Positions 32,607-43,953 are shown, numbered from the stretch's first letter. The stretch is 64,000 bases of DNA from Thelonectria olida (GCA_020736575.1 JAGPYM010000001.1:1984001-2048000), one strand, 5' to 3'. Notes: generated from the letters alone by a model not told the origin. Numbers and translations: made by a program.

Positions 32607-34954
32607 CTAAGAGAGTTTGGAGAAGGCGAAACGTGAAAGATCAAGTTTCCTAGGTGCGACATCAAGCTCATCGTCTTCGCCTTCACTATCAGGAATGATC
32701 TGATCTTCACTGCCGCAAGTCCTGTTCAACGCCTCAAATTCCTTCATGTCGACCTTGGGAAGTGGTACAAAAGCGGGGTTGACCGGAACTCCGGGCAGAA
32801 ACCTGTCGAGACTATTTCGCGGCTTGGGAAGCTTAGGAGACATAGGCTTGCTCATAGCCAGAGCACCGAGCCTTTGCAAGGGTGTCATGCGCGAGGCAGC
32901 GGTGGATGGAGCCGTGGAAGGTGTGGAGATGGAGCTGAAGACGGACGAGGGCGCGCATGAGAGAGTTGAAGCAGGCGTATCGGATGATTTGGATGAGTAG
33001 GAAAATCGGGCAAGGGTTGATCGTGGTGTGGTGGAAGGCTTCGATAGGGGGGCCTTGGATTGAGGAGCGGGCATCGAGGTCTCGATCGAAGACATGGGCG
33101 TCTCGTCCGTCCTCACTGTTGACTGCTGACTCTCCGTATCCGCAGATGTAATTACCGTCTCCTGGCTGTTTTCCTCAAAAATAGAAATGGCCTTCTTAGG
33201 TTTCGCTGCTGGCTTCCAGCCTTCAAAATCGGGTAAGTCGAGTAGAGCTTCTTCCAACGAGTCGTCTGACAGTAAATATGCTTCGCTTTTCGTCTTTCTT
33301 GGACTCTTCCGTGGGTTGCCTGCAGAGAAGAACCTGCTCTTCTTAGGTGAACCAGTCGGCAATTCCGGCTCGTCCACGTCACACAAGCGCGCCTTCTTTG
33401 GGGGTCGATTCAGGGGTTCCGATGCGGCTGCCGCAGATGGGGCACTGGAGGAAGGGATGATGGATGAGGTTCGTCTTGAGTTCGGGCTGCTGGCCATGCG
33501 TGCGAACATGTTGGTAATGGGCTCCGTTCGACGACGTAAAATCCGTGGCGATGTACGGGTGCGGGTAGGGCTTGCTCGTCCTGAGGCACGAGTTGACGCA
33601 GGTCGACTCGTCCCATCCAAGTATGGTCGGGGCAAAGGGAACACTCTTGGGACCAATCCTCCTCCAGTAATTTGCGCAACTCTCTGAGGATCGACTTCGA
33701 AGCAATTCGGGTCCATTTCGCCCATGGGCACTCTGTGATGGCCTTTGAAGTAGGAGCTGATGGGTTTTAAAGGTGGCTTAGTCAAGGGCCCATCCGTTGA
33801 CTGAGAGAATGTTCGCTTTGAGGGCGTTAAGGGAGTCCTAATGCGGGCTTTCGTGATTGGGTTGACGTCTCCCTTTGCGATAGCCTGAGCCAGCTCAGGC
33901 TCAACGCTTGCCCCTATGAAGGGCATCTCGTCGGCTGTTCGGGTTCCGTCCAGCTCTGTCAGGTGCACCAGTTGCTTCTTCGTAGGGCAGAAGACCCATT
34001 GGTGAAGAAATGTCAGCTCCGCCTGATAGAACTGTGTAAGATAGTTTTCCGAGACTCGCTTTCCCTGCAATTGGTGCATGCGAACCACGCGTTCAGGAGT
34101 CTTTGATTTTCGGAGCGATCGATATGCTGTCTTTAACCCCATGCCAGGGAGACCATCCAGGTAATCGCAGCCACTCAAAATAGCCATTCGCCGAAAGTCG
34201 GTGTCGGACCAACCAGTCAGCGAAACCTCCCTACACCTGCAGAAGTCCTTACGACTGATCTCAATGCAGTTGCCGTATTGGTCAAGTTTTGTTAGTAGCT
34301 TTTTCGCACCGAACACAAGGAGATCGGAGTCATCGGAAATGATGCCGTGGATGAGGCCTTGTTGCTCGAGGTAGACAAGTTGTGCGTCGGCTTCGTATGG
34401 TGCTACAACGTAAGGAACATCTAGTTTCTTGAGTTCCTGGATCAAGGCCGAGGCCATTTCGGGGGTGACGTCGATGCATTTCTGAAACTCCTGGGTTGCT
34501 TGAGAAGGCTTTCCGGCCCGAAGGAGTTCCATCGCTACCTTTTTCTTCTCTTCTCTCTTCTTCTCGCGTGAATCTTCGGTGGCAGCTTTGCTAGGTAGGA
34601 AGTCTCCATCGAACACCATATAGGGGGTCACACCAAAATGGCGTAGCATCCTCACGCGATGCATGGCAGAATTAATATACCTGCAAACAATTAACCCATG
34701 TCCTTAATCCAAGTTGCTAAAGGGCAGAACGTACTTTTGTGTGGGTTTGCCCTGGCCAAGCTCCAGTGCACAGCAATAGGCAGCCCGGTGAAGCCAGCCA
34801 TACCCGTCAACTCCCAATGTTTGACCGCCATATTTCTTGAGTTCGGTCGGCTTCTGAATCGATTTGAGGAGAGGTAGGAGGCCTAGGTCATAGTCAATAC
34901 AGCTGTCTGAAATTCAGGGTGAGAAATGGGTGGGAACATACCGGAAACACCCAT
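32607..34954 (-). CDS. exo1: Exonuclease 1 (5'-3' exonuclease and flap nuclease)
   Basis: Nuclear nuclease of the XPG/Rad2 family acting in mismatch repair, end resection and recombination. Exons in reading order are 34954-34942 (13 bases), 34882-34735 and 34680-32607, coding 744 residues. The joined start reads MGVSGLLPLLKSIQKP, which is the expected first helix; the metal ligands align by position with human EXO1: D30 (GVDGYGW), D78 (VFDGD), E150 and D152 (YEADAQ), D171 and D173 (DDSDLL) and D226 (SGCDYLDG). The helix-hairpin-helix follows (GLPGMGLKTAYRSL). The region beyond about residue 340 is disordered, S/T/P-rich, and has an ISSYF segment at 361-365 that resembles the core of a PCNA-binding motif without the usual glutamine. 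A promoter region of 1.4 kb separates it from divergent TMA16. Confidence 0.96.
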
Positions 34955-36326
34955 CTTGGGAGGTCTGTCACTTTAGCCACCGGCCAAACGGCACGCTCGA
35001 CTCTCGGACCGGCCACTCCCTCGAGAGGGCTCCGAATACGATTACTTCGGGAGGCTTCGTAGGTGCATATATCGACAACGGCTCATGAGGCGAGGAGGAG
35101 CAGACGCGTCGTGGGTCTGTTCTGCACGCGATGTTTGGTGGGATGACAACAACAACAAGAACAACAAAACCAGGAAGACGGACAAATGGGCCAAGAATAA
35201 GCGGAACAAATGTAGAGACGCAGGAAAGACGTTCAGAACTCTTCGGAGAGTCAAGATGGGAGGTGATGCAAAAAAAAAACCCCCCAAGCAAGAGAATGAG
35301 AGAGCGACTGCCAAGCGGTGGAGTTGTGATTTGAGGAGTCAAGGGCAAAGCAGCCGAGCAAAGTACGGATATTTTAGGCAAGTGTCTTGGACGCGCCCAC
35401 CTTGGGTCAGGTTAATTGCAGAGGCGCGTTGAATGATCGACGGGAGGCGCGCCCCTGTAAGTTGGCGCCCAAAATAGCATAGTGCCCGCTAAAGTGAAAT
35501 TCCACAGGCAGCCTGATGACGCTGAGATCCGCTGGAGAAGTGCTGAAAGCGGGGACACCCCGCCACAGGTGGGCGCTTGTGCTGGATTTATAGGCGGTCG
35601 TTGAATCAATCAATCTGATGGACCATTTCTGTTGTATCAGAGTCTCACGAGTTCACACTCTGCCAAGTTGAGAGTGGGTTTCCAGAATGCTAAGTGTCTG
35701 TTATGTGTATAGTTTAATGGTTCGCAGTAAGAAGAACCGCCGAGCTGGAAGAGCCCAAATGTCGCTTATCTGCAGAGGTGATGCCATGTCGCCGGATTCA
35801 TCTCAGGGGCCGAACAGATCGTGTGAGCAAATCGTCATCGATTCGAAGCCTCCATTTATTCAATTGCATAGATGCACACGAATAGTAACTATATTTGGAG
35901 TAGATATCTCCCTCGAGTCGGTTGTCTGGGAACAGCTTTAGAACGAGAACTCCCACACCTTAGACCTGGACTGGCTCAACTCAATTCCAAGCGGACACTG
36001 CTCTTCATGCTTAAAAGTAGCTTTTTTACTCAATCGCCCTCCATTTATTTTATTTCCTTGCCGTTCATGATAGGTAAACTTTTGCACTTCATAGATAAAT
36101 ATCGAGGGATGTAGGTTCACGGTAGTTCTTTGTTCACATACCTAGCCACCAAGCAATTGACCATTAGCCGACGAATAGCCGCTATAGGCCGCCACAACTC
36201 ACCTTCAATATCGACGTGTGTGGAGCGCAAAAAAACTCGAAAAAGTTACCGTCGAAAAAATTCATTGCTCGACACAAACTCATCGAATAAAACCCGTCTA
36301 TCTTACGCTCACAAACATCCTTCAAG
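34955..36326. other. Divergent promoter region between EXO1 and TMA16
   Basis: This 1.4-kb gap serves two divergent genes. It includes an AAC-rich stretch near 35145-35170 and AT-richer sequence from 35860 to 36300. No gene is recognised on either strand. Confidence 0.6.
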
Positions 36327-37034
36327 ATGCCTGGAATGCTTCATAAGACGCGCAAGCAAATCGCCAAGAAGCGAGGTGGCGTCATCAACGCCCTCCATGA
36401 AAAGTCGAGGGATTCTTTGAGATTGCATAAGGCCGGTGTAAGAGACCAGCGCATCGAGAAGTTGGCCGCCTCCCGAACCAAAAAGGAGCGACCCCTCAGT
36501 AAGCCTGCCGAATTCAACACGATTATATTCGAGATTCGTACTGACGCTTCGCAGTTGATCGAGTCAAATTCTTCCAACAGGCACTGCGGGTCAAGGGTGT
36601 TCAGGATGCCAACACTGCGCCGGAGCTTGATGTGGTGCAGAGCATGATTCATTCGTGAGTCTCACCGTCCAGCATGCCGTTCTCATGCTTACCTTAGCAG
36701 CTTTGTTCACCAGCACGATGAAGAGTACGACGCCGTGAAGAAGACTCGCCGAGCTGGGCGGCCCGCTAGTGCCAAGGAGGACCTACTGAAGGTCAAGATC
36801 TCCAATCTCGAGACCGAGTACAAGCAAGGATTCTGTACGTGCCACCTCGACCACATAGGAATCGCTTTCAGGTCGCTGTCTAACTTTATCTTAGTGCTTC
36901 CAGATGTCCTGACCTCTGAAAATGCCAACGCGCTGCTTCTCTGGGAGGGTTCTTGGTCATACCTCCCTCAGTTGAAGTGGGTGAAGGTGAATAGCGAAGG
37001 GCAAGTCCGAGATGCGGCTTTCCCTTCTTCTTAA
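36327..37034 (+). CDS. tma16: Translation machinery-associated protein 16 (TMA16)
   Basis: Small basic protein that in yeast co-purifies with 60S ribosomal precursors. Exons are 36327-36498, 36555-36654, 36701-36834 and 36904-37034, coding 178 residues. Recognised by the basic start HKTRKQIAKKRGG, the SRDSLRLHKAGVRDQRIEKL helix, RVKFFQQAL, the RRAGRPASAKEDLL linker and the C-terminal ALLLWEGSWSYLPQLKWVKV. Lengths and order fit the family. The last intron has two possible acceptors, at 36894 and 36903; only the second keeps the frame open (EYKQGF then YVLTSENAN). The first would give a stop within six codons. Confidence 0.92.
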
Positions 37035-37658
37035 AAGTCACACCTCGCCACCATTCATGGCACAGATGGAATCAATGGACTCGCCCTATAATGGGCTTGG
37101 GACCGTCTTGAATACCCGCCATGTGGTGACCTAACGATACGCTTAACGAATTATGACCGATAAATAACCAGCGCATGGTCGACATATCGATTCAAGTTCA
37201 GATACGTCTTGAGGCGCCGTTCATGACATGTCAGGCCATAAGTGATTCGTCGACATGCTCGAAGCAGGAGAACCTCCACATACTGGGCCCTTCACCCCCC
37301 TATAACAGGCAACTTAGGAGCCATCTTGAAGATACACAACATACGCAATACTTGACTTTCGTTTCCCAAGCCATCCTGCTTGCGAGGAGCTCCCTTGAGA
37401 ATGGGTGAAGGGCTTCGGGAAGGCCGAGATTGGACCCTAGGAACTAGCTGCTGCACTCATTATTTTCGCCCATCTGAGAGGCTGTTCTCATGGATTCTGC
37501 ACAGGGTTAAATAGACAGCGTCAAGGAAGAGATTTCGTCTGATTTAGATGGATTCATTGTTCTAGCTTCTATCCGATACAACAAAACTTCGATACAGAAT
37601 AATTTGAGGCTTGCTAAAGACAATTTGACTGTGGACAATTCGACCCCCGGCGTGGAGT
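37035..37658. other. Intergenic region between TMA16 and the permease relic
   Basis: 3' flank of TMA16 and of the minus-strand permease relic. No gene is recognised. Confidence 0.6.
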
Positions 37659-39637
37659 TTAGGCAGCCGCCCCAATCTTCTCGTCTTGGCCTGGATGAGG
37701 AGATCTCTTGTTTCCCGTAGGAGCATTCTGCAGGCCCATGATGACATCGAACTCCTATTTGAGTGAGAAGTCATCAGGATTGCTCATTTGTCTCCGAGCA
37801 ATGTAGAAGCAGGTAGGGCTTACCGGTCCCTCAAACGTCTTTCGACATATCACCCAACACGTGATGACAAGAATGGTAAAGATGCCAATCACGGCGGAGA
37901 CGTAGTCTGAGAGTGTTAGAGGTAAAACGTAGCGTTTTAACGATTTTAGTCAACTTACTTATGACGTTAGGGGACATAGGGAGATTAGAAGGGAAGCAAA
38001 AGAACTACCAGCGTCAACAAAAAAGCATCTTGAATCACCGGTTTGCAACTTCCTACAGTAGTAATGGCGACACAGATTACAGCAATCCAGTTGATGAAAG
38101 CCCCTCGTCTCTCTCCCAGTTTGAAAGGCGTTTCGACAGTCTAGTAGTGAGACAGGACCTTTCTTCCCCGAACGATCAAGAGAATAACTGGTAATGCATA
38201 CGAGACATTCAGAAAGATGGTGCAAGAAAAAATGAAGGCGTTGAAGGCGACCGCCGGTCCAAGATAGAGCAGACCGAAAATCAAGTTGAAGACGAACGAA
38301 AGGAGAACCGCCCGCACAGGGACGTTGAGAGTTGGGTGGATGTGTGAGAAGTAATTATAGAATACGAATCCTTTGTCGCGAGCCATGGAGAAGATTAGCC
38401 TGCTGGCGCTTGTCGTGCAGGCATTGGTTCCTTTGATGAAGCAAATCGCGAGCATGAGCGTCATGATGGTCGCGGCAGCGCGGCTCTGTGTCGCTAGATG
38501 AATAGCTCTGAGATAGGCATGACACTAGAGGTTGGCATGACAGTTGATGGGTCTGCAAGACAGAAAAGAATGACGACGATAAAGACGGTCCCGCTGCCAC
38601 TGTTGGCCGTAATTCATGGCTTCCTGGAACGGGTACAATGGCTTACGTTATTCCCCCGACTCCAATGGAACAAAGCATTGCTCGAAGCGCATCCCTTGCT
38701 GGGTTAGGCATCTCCCTTGGTTATATGTAGCACGGCATCAAATCCGATAAGTGAGAGGGCAGCCTGAAGCAGACCGAAGATCCATGCGATTCCATCAGAC
38801 CAACCTGTTTCGTTGTTAACGTTTGTGAAGACGTATATGGCATTGGTCTTGGATGACATGGACAACAGTACGATACTAATAATGACCACACTCAGGATCG
38901 ACCAGTATACTAAGATGGGGTTAACACACACGTTCTATTCAGCTCGATTATCGAGCTGGGTCACTTACATGCGACACCATTCCATCTTCCAAGGATTTTG
39001 CTACCCCCAGATGTTGGAAGCCGTAGTAAATGTCACAATGGCTACGAAGAAGAGATATGTCTTCCACGCTTCCACTTCGTTTCTACCATCTGATGCGATG
39101 ACGCTTGCGGCAGATATGAACTGAGTTGAGGACTGGTTAAAATGAATATCTTACAATGCCCAAGACCCTTACCTGCGAAGAAGCCTGGTAGTGACAAGGG
39201 TGAGCCAGCCATCGATATTGATCCAGCCCACCAGGAAGCTCTAGTACAAATATTAGACATCCTCTCACAGCTGGTTGAAGCGTATAGTTCATACCCTAAT
39301 TCTTTTCCACTTCTCGGTGCAAAGGGCGTAGACGAAGCGATACTGACCACCGGCTGTAGGCCAAATAGCGGCGAGCTCTCCCAAGCTGGCAACAACGGCG
39401 AAATTGCACAAGACACAGAACACAAAGCCACAAAGAAAGGCAGCGGAGCCTCCTGGTGGGATCGCAAGGCCCATGGTTCCAGCGAGGGCAATCCAGGTGC
39501 TTGTTCAAGCTGGTTAGTTGACCATGTTCTCGAAGATCGGCCTTGTTGGTGTACTTTAGAATGGCAAATGTCATGGCAACCATTGTCAATCTTGACAAAC
39601 GAGGCTGCAATTGGTCACCCGTCGTACCCTGATAGGC
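37659..39637 (-). pseudogene. Decayed amino-acid/choline/GABA-type APC permease
   Basis: Once a 12-helix plasma-membrane transporter of the fungal amino acid/choline (APC) family. Exons can still be followed in order: N-terminal MVAMTFAIL, then TWIALAGTMGLAIPPGG and LGELAAIWPTAGGQYRFVYA, then GWINIDGWLTLVTT, FISAASVIASDGRNEVE, YWSILSVVIISIVLL with NNETGWSDGIAW, MPNPARDALRAM, and finally KGTNACTTSASRLIFSMARDKG and RGAFINWIAVICVA. The frame is broken repeatedly: an extra base in the C-run at 39004-39008, an extra base near 38714-38716, a lost base near 38494-38496, a TAG at 38143-38141 where family members continue into PFKLG, and an unresolved break near 39185. Several splice sites are still intact, so decay is recent or the assembly has errors. 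No clean ATG is found. Confidence 0.75.
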
Positions 39638-40425
39638 TTAAGCTACTATTGTTGTGGCAAATGATGTAGCTGATCGAGGATAGCAATACTTGGTGTAACT
39701 GATGCACGAGGCTGCCAAGAATTCCAGAAGCCGAAAATACACAACGCCTCGATATCTTATTTATGCAGATTTTGAAAGGGGATCATGTTATAATTTCACC
39801 CACGCTCTAAATCGATCGAGTGGACGCATTATCACTCGGTGTAAATATCTTATCAGCGGGACGTTGTAAGCTGTGGCCTTCAACCCACGACGCCCGTTGC
39901 GCGATGCGAACTACGTATCTTAGAAGACAACTGTATGAAGCTTGAAACGATGGGCTGGAAAACTGGCTGGACGGATCACGGCACAGGAGCCGTACACGCC
40001 AGGCGGTCCAAAGGAGTACCTGATGAGGGTGTTACCCACGCCCTCGAGGGCGGTTCCATGCATGAGTCTCACGGTAATCCCGGTTAGGCTGGGATTAGCA
40101 TTTGAGCCTCATAGGATACGAACTGGATTATACCAACAGGGTATATCGAGACAACTGGAGGGGTGTGTAAAGACTTTGGGCTAAACTCGGGTTAAGTGCA
40201 ATGCTTGGCCTATGAAAGAGGACGGGAGGCGGATACAAGGTAGATGGGAATGTCGAAGAGATCAAGTCAGGCCAAGGGCATCATAGTCTTGTTAAAAACA
40301 CTGGGAGGTGTAGTCCATGATATGTCCTTGAAAGCAAGCGTGACGGGGGGCATAATGGCCGGTCAGGGCGATTTCAACCGCATCCCATACTTGGACGGGA
40401 GGATCTCCCAGCTGGCTGGGATTGC

Positions 40426-40683
40426 CTAATGCGATTTGTATTGGCCGTGTTGTTTCCTTTTGCAATTCCTTGAATCGCCAAAATAATCCGAAATAGAACA
40501 AAATAACGATCTCTTGGGAAGCGTGGCAATAACACCTAGCTGAGTCTTCGGAAGGTCTTCCATGGAGCTTGGTATGCATCCGATCACCAGACCGAAGCCG
40601 AGCCCTGCACCCATCCGTCGCGCTACGACAATGGAGGAAATTATTGCCTCGACGGTGGCATCCAACCTGGACCCTGATCTCAA
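40426..40683 (-). pseudogene. Possible fragment of a decayed MFS sugar-type transporter
   Basis: The minus strand encodes a short hydrophobic stretch with VEAIISSIVVARRMGAGLGF and then LPKTQLGVIATLP, which resembles the R-x-G-x-G-x-G and L(A/S)P-x-(K/R)-x-RG helix 4-5 region of sugar MFS transporters. It ends at a stop, and further matching text downstream (IPASWEILPSKYGMR near 40400) is in another frame. An upstream hydrophobic piece (PIWLTGWMASIVSGQIAG near 41040) may belong to the same former gene. The similarity is by eye only and could be chance. Confidence 0.3.
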
Positions 40684-41202
40684 ACAAACTAGAATCGAAG
40701 CGGCAACTTCACCCTTTCCTCAGCCTTGATAGACGATATGTTTACGTATCGTCTGCGGGCGCTTTGAAGGCGAAGAGCGTCGACCGGGTAAAAATTCCCG
40801 TTCCGGATTAGCGCCTGATAGCATGTCGAGCTACCCCGCAAATGCGATAAGCGTGCAAAGGTAGGCAAGATACGGCCCTGACTTACCTAAGCATGCAGCG
40901 TCCACTCAGCGCAGCTTCTTCCGGTTCGAATTCCCAGGGAGGGAGAATGGACCCGACCTGTGCGTTCCAGCGTGCCCCTCCACGACAAACTTCCCCGCGA
41001 TTTGGCCAGAGACGATACTCGCCATCCAGCCGGTTAGCCAGATTGGGTTGTCATCCATGTGCCGAATGGACGACATGATCTGTCTCCACTGAGGCACTGA
41101 TGGATCATGGCCCGCCGCCTCGCCTCGGGAGTCGGGACTTGGCTGTCAAAGAGTCAAGTCCCTATCAGTATCAGTAGCTATCGGCCGAGACATTCATCAA
41201 GA

Positions 41203-41209
41203 TATAAAC
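41203..41209 (+). promoter_or_regulatory. TATA-like box upstream of the amine oxidase
   Basis: tataaac lies 125 bases before the amine oxidase ATG and just ahead of a C/T-rich leader. Placement fits a core promoter; this is positional inference. Confidence 0.4.
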
Positions 41210-41327
41210 TCCAACATGTCCCTCCCTCCCAGTCGACTCCGAAATAGATCAGGCTCTCAAGTCAAAGCATTCAATCGTCTCAAGGATTCACCCCTCTCCA
41301 AGAGTCTTCAGACGTTACAACTTCACC

Positions 41328-43474
41328 ATGCCTGTCTATCTCCCTCACCCCTTCGACCCGCTCTCGAGCGTCGAAATCGAGATTGCCATTGGCGTCGTTA
41401 AGAAGGCCTATGGCGAGGTCAACTTCCATGTCGTCTCTCTCCAGGAGCCTCGCAAGGCTGTCATGACCGCCTGGCTCGCCGACTCTCAGAACTATCCCCG
41501 ACCTCCCCGTGTTGCCGACGTAGTGGTCATTGCCCAGGGCGGCAAGGTGTATGAAGGTCTTGTCGATCTTTCTGGCCCGACCATCACCAAGTGGGAACAG
41601 GTTCACGGTGCCCAGCCTATTGTAAGGCTCAACGCAACCTCCCTCGCCCCAATAAGCAAACACTAATTGGATCATTAGATCACTGTCGAAGAGCTTTCCG
41701 CTGTCGAGCACGGATGCCGAGTCGACCCCAAGGTCATCGAGCAGTGCGTTCTTAGTGGTGTTCCCCGCGATCAGATGGACAAGGTTTACTGTGATCCTTG
41801 GACCATTGGTTACGATGAGCGCTTCGGCAGCAACGTTCGACTCCAGCAGGCGTTGATGTACTTCCGCCCTGATGTCGACAACTGCCAGTACCAGTACCCT
41901 CTGGACTTCTGCCCCATCTGGAACTCAGTTGAGAAGAAGATTGTCGCCATCGATATTCCCAAGATCCGCCGCCCTCTGCGATTAGAATCCCCTATCGAGT
42001 ACCACCACCTTGCCATTGAGAAGCAGGGTGGCTACCGGACGAACTTGAAGCCTATCAACATCACCCAGCCCGAGGGTGTCTCCTTCAAGATGTCCGGCAC
42101 TGGCCGCGAGATTGAGTGGCAGAACTGGAAGTTCCACATTGGCTTCAACTACAGAGAAGGTATCGTTCTGAACAACATCACCTTCAACGACAAGGGTAAC
42201 GTTCGCCCCATCTTCTACCGAATGTCCCTTGCCGAGATGGTTGTCCCATACGGCAACCCTGAGCACCCCCATCAGCGCAAGCACGCTTTCGATCTCGGTG
42301 AATACGGCGCTGGTTACCTCACCAACAGTCTCGCTCTTGGCTGTGACTGCAAGGGTTCCATCCACTACCTCGATGCTTTCATGCCCACTCAGGCTGGTGG
42401 AGTCCGCAAGGTCAAGAACGCTATCTGCATCCACGAGGAGGATGACGGCATTCTTTTCAAGCACACCGATTTCAGAGATGACTCTACCATTGTCACCCGA
42501 GCTCGCAAGCTCATTGTCCAGCAGATCTTCACTGCTGCCAACTACGAGTATGCCGTCCAATGGGTCTTCCACCAAGATGGAACCATCCAGCCTGACATCA
42601 GACTGACCGGTATCCTCAACACCTATGTCATGAACGAGGGTGAGGACACCAACGGCTGGGGCACTCAGGTCTGGAAGGGTGTCAACGCCCACAACCACCA
42701 GCATCTCTTCTGCCTTCGCATCAACCCCAACATTGATGGCGGAAACAACTCAGTCCACATGGTCGATGCCGTGCCTTCAGACGCTCCCGTCGGCAGCCCC
42801 GAGAACTTCTACGGAAACGGCTTCTACGCTAAGCGAACGAGACTCGAGACCGCGGCCCAGGCCATGACCAACTACAACGGTGCTACTTCAAGAACGTGGG
42901 ACATGGTCAACGAGAACGTTCTCAACCCCAACAGTGGCAAGCCTGTCTCATACAAGCTTGTGAGCCGAGAAGTGCCCAACCTGCTCCCCAAGGAGGGCTC
43001 GCTTGTCTGGAAGCGAGCCGGCTTTGCTCGCCACGCTACGCATGTTACCAGATGTAAGGCCGCAAACTGAAACAAGATGAAACCCGATAGATGCTAACTA
43101 TTTACATAGACGCCGATGATCAGCTCTGGCCTGCTGGTGACCATGTGCCTCAGACCTCTGGCGGTCCTTCCAAGGGTCTCCCCGAGTGGATCGGCGACGG
43201 TACCGACTCTGTGGCCAACACTGATGTTGTTTTCTGGCACACCTTTGGCATCACGCATTTCCCTGCGCCAGAGGACTTCCCCGTCATGCCTGCTGAGCCT
43301 ATCACGCTGCTGCTGCGGCCGCGTCACTTCTTCTCCTGCAACCCTGTTATGGATGTGCCACCCTCCTACTCCATCACCCCCAGCCAGGTTGCGGCCCAGG
43401 GACGAGGAGCAATGGACGCCACTGACAAGGTTAGCGAGTTGGCGCTTGGCGGGTGTTGCAAGACGAAGCTATGA
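41328..43474 (+). CDS. Copper amine oxidase (topaquinone-dependent primary amine oxidase)
   Basis: Oxidises primary amines to aldehydes with release of ammonia and hydrogen peroxide, letting fungi use amines as nitrogen source; relatives are often peroxisomal. Exons are 41328-41621, 41679-43053 and 43110-43474, coding 677 residues. The topaquinone precursor is Y387 in AANYEYAVQW; copper ligands are H438 and H440 (AHNHQHLFC) and H606 (GITHFPAPEDFPVMP). The catalytic-base region YGAGYLTNSLALGCDC is present, as are N-terminal HPFDPLSSVEIEIA and HGCRVDPKVIEQC blocks of the family. The C-terminus ends CKTKL, which resembles a weak PTS1 but is not the canonical SKL. Both introns keep phase. An upstream ATG at 41216 overlaps the start out of frame. 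Confidence 0.96.
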
Positions 43475-43831
43475 GCGGTTTATTAGCATTAGGTTGGATA
43501 TCCAAACGGAGTTATGATTAGACATGATAGAAATGTATTATTTCAGCATTCTCTAGGAACAAGCAAACTTAAAATCCATTTACAAAACTGTCTACCCTCT
43601 TAACGTACCTACAAGGCAATAGGAATTGAACCCACTTGTCCGAACCACCAAGCAGCGCGAAAAGCTCGCTTGGCTTCTTCTGTTAACCAAAACGGTTTTC
43701 CAAGTCCAGAATAAGTTCGGCAGTGTACGAGCAGAGCAGCTCTTTAAAAAAAAGTTTGGCTGTTTGCTCTCCTCCCGCCTTACGCTCCTCAATATTCAAG
43801 ACAAAAAAGAACACCAAAAAGAAGAAATTGC

Positions 43832-43837
43832 AAAAAA
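43832..43837 (-). terminator. RNA polymerase III terminator of tRNA-His
   Basis: Six consecutive T on the minus strand, 25 bases after the tRNA 3' end. This is the usual pol III stop signal; there is no earlier run of four or more T. Confidence 0.7.
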
Positions 43838-43861
43838 TAGAAGTGCGCCCGTGAGCTTTAT

Positions 43862-43953
43862 TGCCCAGGCCCGGAATCGAACCGGGGTCACTTCGGAGCT
43901 GTAGGCTGTTGAGCCGCCACAACGAAGCATCTTAACCACTTGACTACCTGAGC
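43862..43953 (-). tRNA. tRNA-His (anticodon GTG) with a 20-base intron
   Basis: The acceptor stem pairs GCTCAGG with CCTGGGC (one G-T pair), followed by A73. The D-arm holds AAGTGGTTAA. The anticodon stem pairs CTTCG with CGAAG, enclosing TTGTGG, a 20-base insert at 43897-43916 and C. The T-arm is CCCGGTTCGATTCCGGG. Removing the insert leaves a seven-base loop TTGTGGC with anticodon GTG, closely like yeast tRNA-His around the anticodon. The intron sits after position 37, the normal place for nuclear tRNA introns. Confidence 0.92.

Larger units (their letters stand above)
39638..41327. other. Intergenic decay zone between permease relic and amine oxidase
   Basis: Starts AT-rich (39740-39880) and includes minus-strand protein-like fragments at 40290-41100, listed separately where supportable. 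The final 130 bases are the promoter and leader of the amine oxidase. No intact gene is recognised. Confidence 0.5.

Noticed and set aside
40906..41097. Minus-strand 63-residue ATG frame before the amine oxidase
   Set aside because: Too short and without clear homology; mentioned just as a possible scrap of the decayed MFS gene.
43611..43700. Possible second tRNA suggested by a gaattgaaccca T-loop-like sequence on the minus strand
   Set aside because: No acceptor stem pairing (the 3' side TGCCTTG has no matching 5' partner) and no acceptable anticodon arm.
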